Assembly (NCBI GenBank): GCA_964569295.1
Contig: CAZMVU010000072.1
Span: forward strand, 1 to 21,813
DNA length: 21,813 nucleotides
Reading direction: 5' to 3'
Source of the DNA: CAZMVU01 sp964569295
GTDB taxonomy: Bacteria > Hydrogenedentota > Hydrogenedentia > Hydrogenedentales > JAGMZX01
A model generated the notes under the pieces. The model was not told where the DNA came from. It worked only from the letters and a program-made list of their open reading frames with translations, and made no database searches. Shown one piece after another: positions 21,416 through 21,813 of the stretch (positions are counted from its first letter, which is position 1; each line of letters starts with the position of its first letter). Made by a program: the position numbers and the translations under genes.

Positions 21416-21813
21416 ATGCATATGATCATGCGCGCCGCGGCGGTGCTTTTGGTAAGCCTGCTGCTCGGCTGCACACTGGGCGTTGCAGAACCGCGCCACA
21501 GCGCGGACACCCGGGAACCGGCCGGCGAAATCGATCTCACCGAGTTGCTGCGGGTTATACAGTTTTTCAACAGTGGCGGCCTACAGTGCGCCGACTCCCC
21601 CACCGAAGACGGCTATCTACCCGGGCCTGGCAGCACCGTCTGTACCCCTCACGATAGTGACTATGCGCCCGAGGACTGGCGCATTGGCCTGACGGAACTG
21701 CTGCGCAGCATTCAGTTCTTTAACAGTGGCGGATACCGTTCCGAGTGCGGCACCGAAGACAACTATGCCCCCGGTTCAGGCCCCCGCTTCTCCTGCGGCG
21801 AAGGTGAAGGCGA
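21416..21813 (+). CDS. Lipoprotein with LTELLRxIQFFNSGG repeats (partial, runs off the window)
   Basis: Only the first 132 codons are present. The start at 21416 has GAGGA eight bases upstream; in-frame ATGs at 21401, 21422 and 21428 also exist. Residues 6-19 form a lipoprotein signal, with hydrophobic VLLVSLLLGC and Cys19 as the lipidation site. Then come two repeats 51 residues apart: LTELLRVIQFFNSGG (41-55) and LTELLRSIQFFNSGG (92-106). Each is followed by a Cys-containing, TEDxYxPG-type segment, with DSDYAPEDWRIG before the second. The last residues visible are GEGEG. The repeat with its preceding acidic stretch recalls half of a dockerin or EF-hand unit, but that is inference. It is probably anchored at the cell surface or periplasm. 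Confidence 0.8.
   Translation, partial: MHMIMRAAAVLLVSLLLGCTLGVAEPRHSADTREPAGEIDLTELLRVIQFFNSGGLQCADSPTEDGYLPGPGSTVCTPHDSDYAPEDWRIGLTELLRSIQFFNSGGYRSECGTEDNYAPGSGPRFSCGEGEG

Overview
The window is a GC-rich bacterial chromosome segment (not calculated, but long antisense open frames lie opposite most genes). It carries housekeeping genes, one complete menaquinone sub-operon, part of purine synthesis, a few small accessory modules and decayed mobile-element remnants. The best taxonomic clue is the truncated lipoprotein at the right edge. Its repeats of the type LTELLRxIQFFNSGGY...TEDxYxPGPG, running into a GEGEG tract, are what I associate from memory with Candidatus Hydrogenedentota and neighbouring PVC-type lineages. 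That assignment is an inference, not a search result. No rRNA or tRNA gene was recognised.

Left part (1-7940, all genes on the minus strand). From the transcriptional start leftward: miaB (tRNA methylthiolation), a four-helix membrane protein, pepA (leucyl aminopeptidase), an exported protein with three CC-x2-C repeats, a CoxE-like VWA-domain protein, a PIN-domain toxin fused in frame to an antitoxin-like segment, a second copy of that small protein, and a radical SAM/SPASM protein. miaB has a good promoter. Spacing suggests miaB-membrane protein-pepA is one unit and the Cys-repeat, VWA and PIN genes another.

Centre (8097-9353). A YtxJ-like thiol protein is followed by a strong promoter, about 130 nt of non-coding sequence whose two ends can pair over 17 base pairs, and two tandem terminators. 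This is a good candidate for an undescribed small RNA. Next comes a degraded IS1380-type element with a hairpin-rich leader, a 2-nt frameshift and a missing 3' part, then a fragment resembling a dispersed repeat.

Menaquinone and purine block (9353-16255, minus strand). menF-menD-menH-menB is tightly packed and takes chorismate to 1,4-dihydroxy-2-naphthoyl-CoA, except for the MenC and MenE steps, which are not here. Upstream of it on the same strand lie a stand-alone IMP cyclohydrolase (the N-terminal half of PurH only) and purD, with a near-consensus promoter in front of the cyclohydrolase.

Right part (16376-21813, plus strand). A remnant of a REP-associated (RAYT) transposase is followed by a choline-sulfatase-like sulfatase with an atypical CASSR active-site motif, a VanZ-like membrane protein, a class A penicillin-binding protein, a Nudix hydrolase and the start of the repeat lipoprotein.
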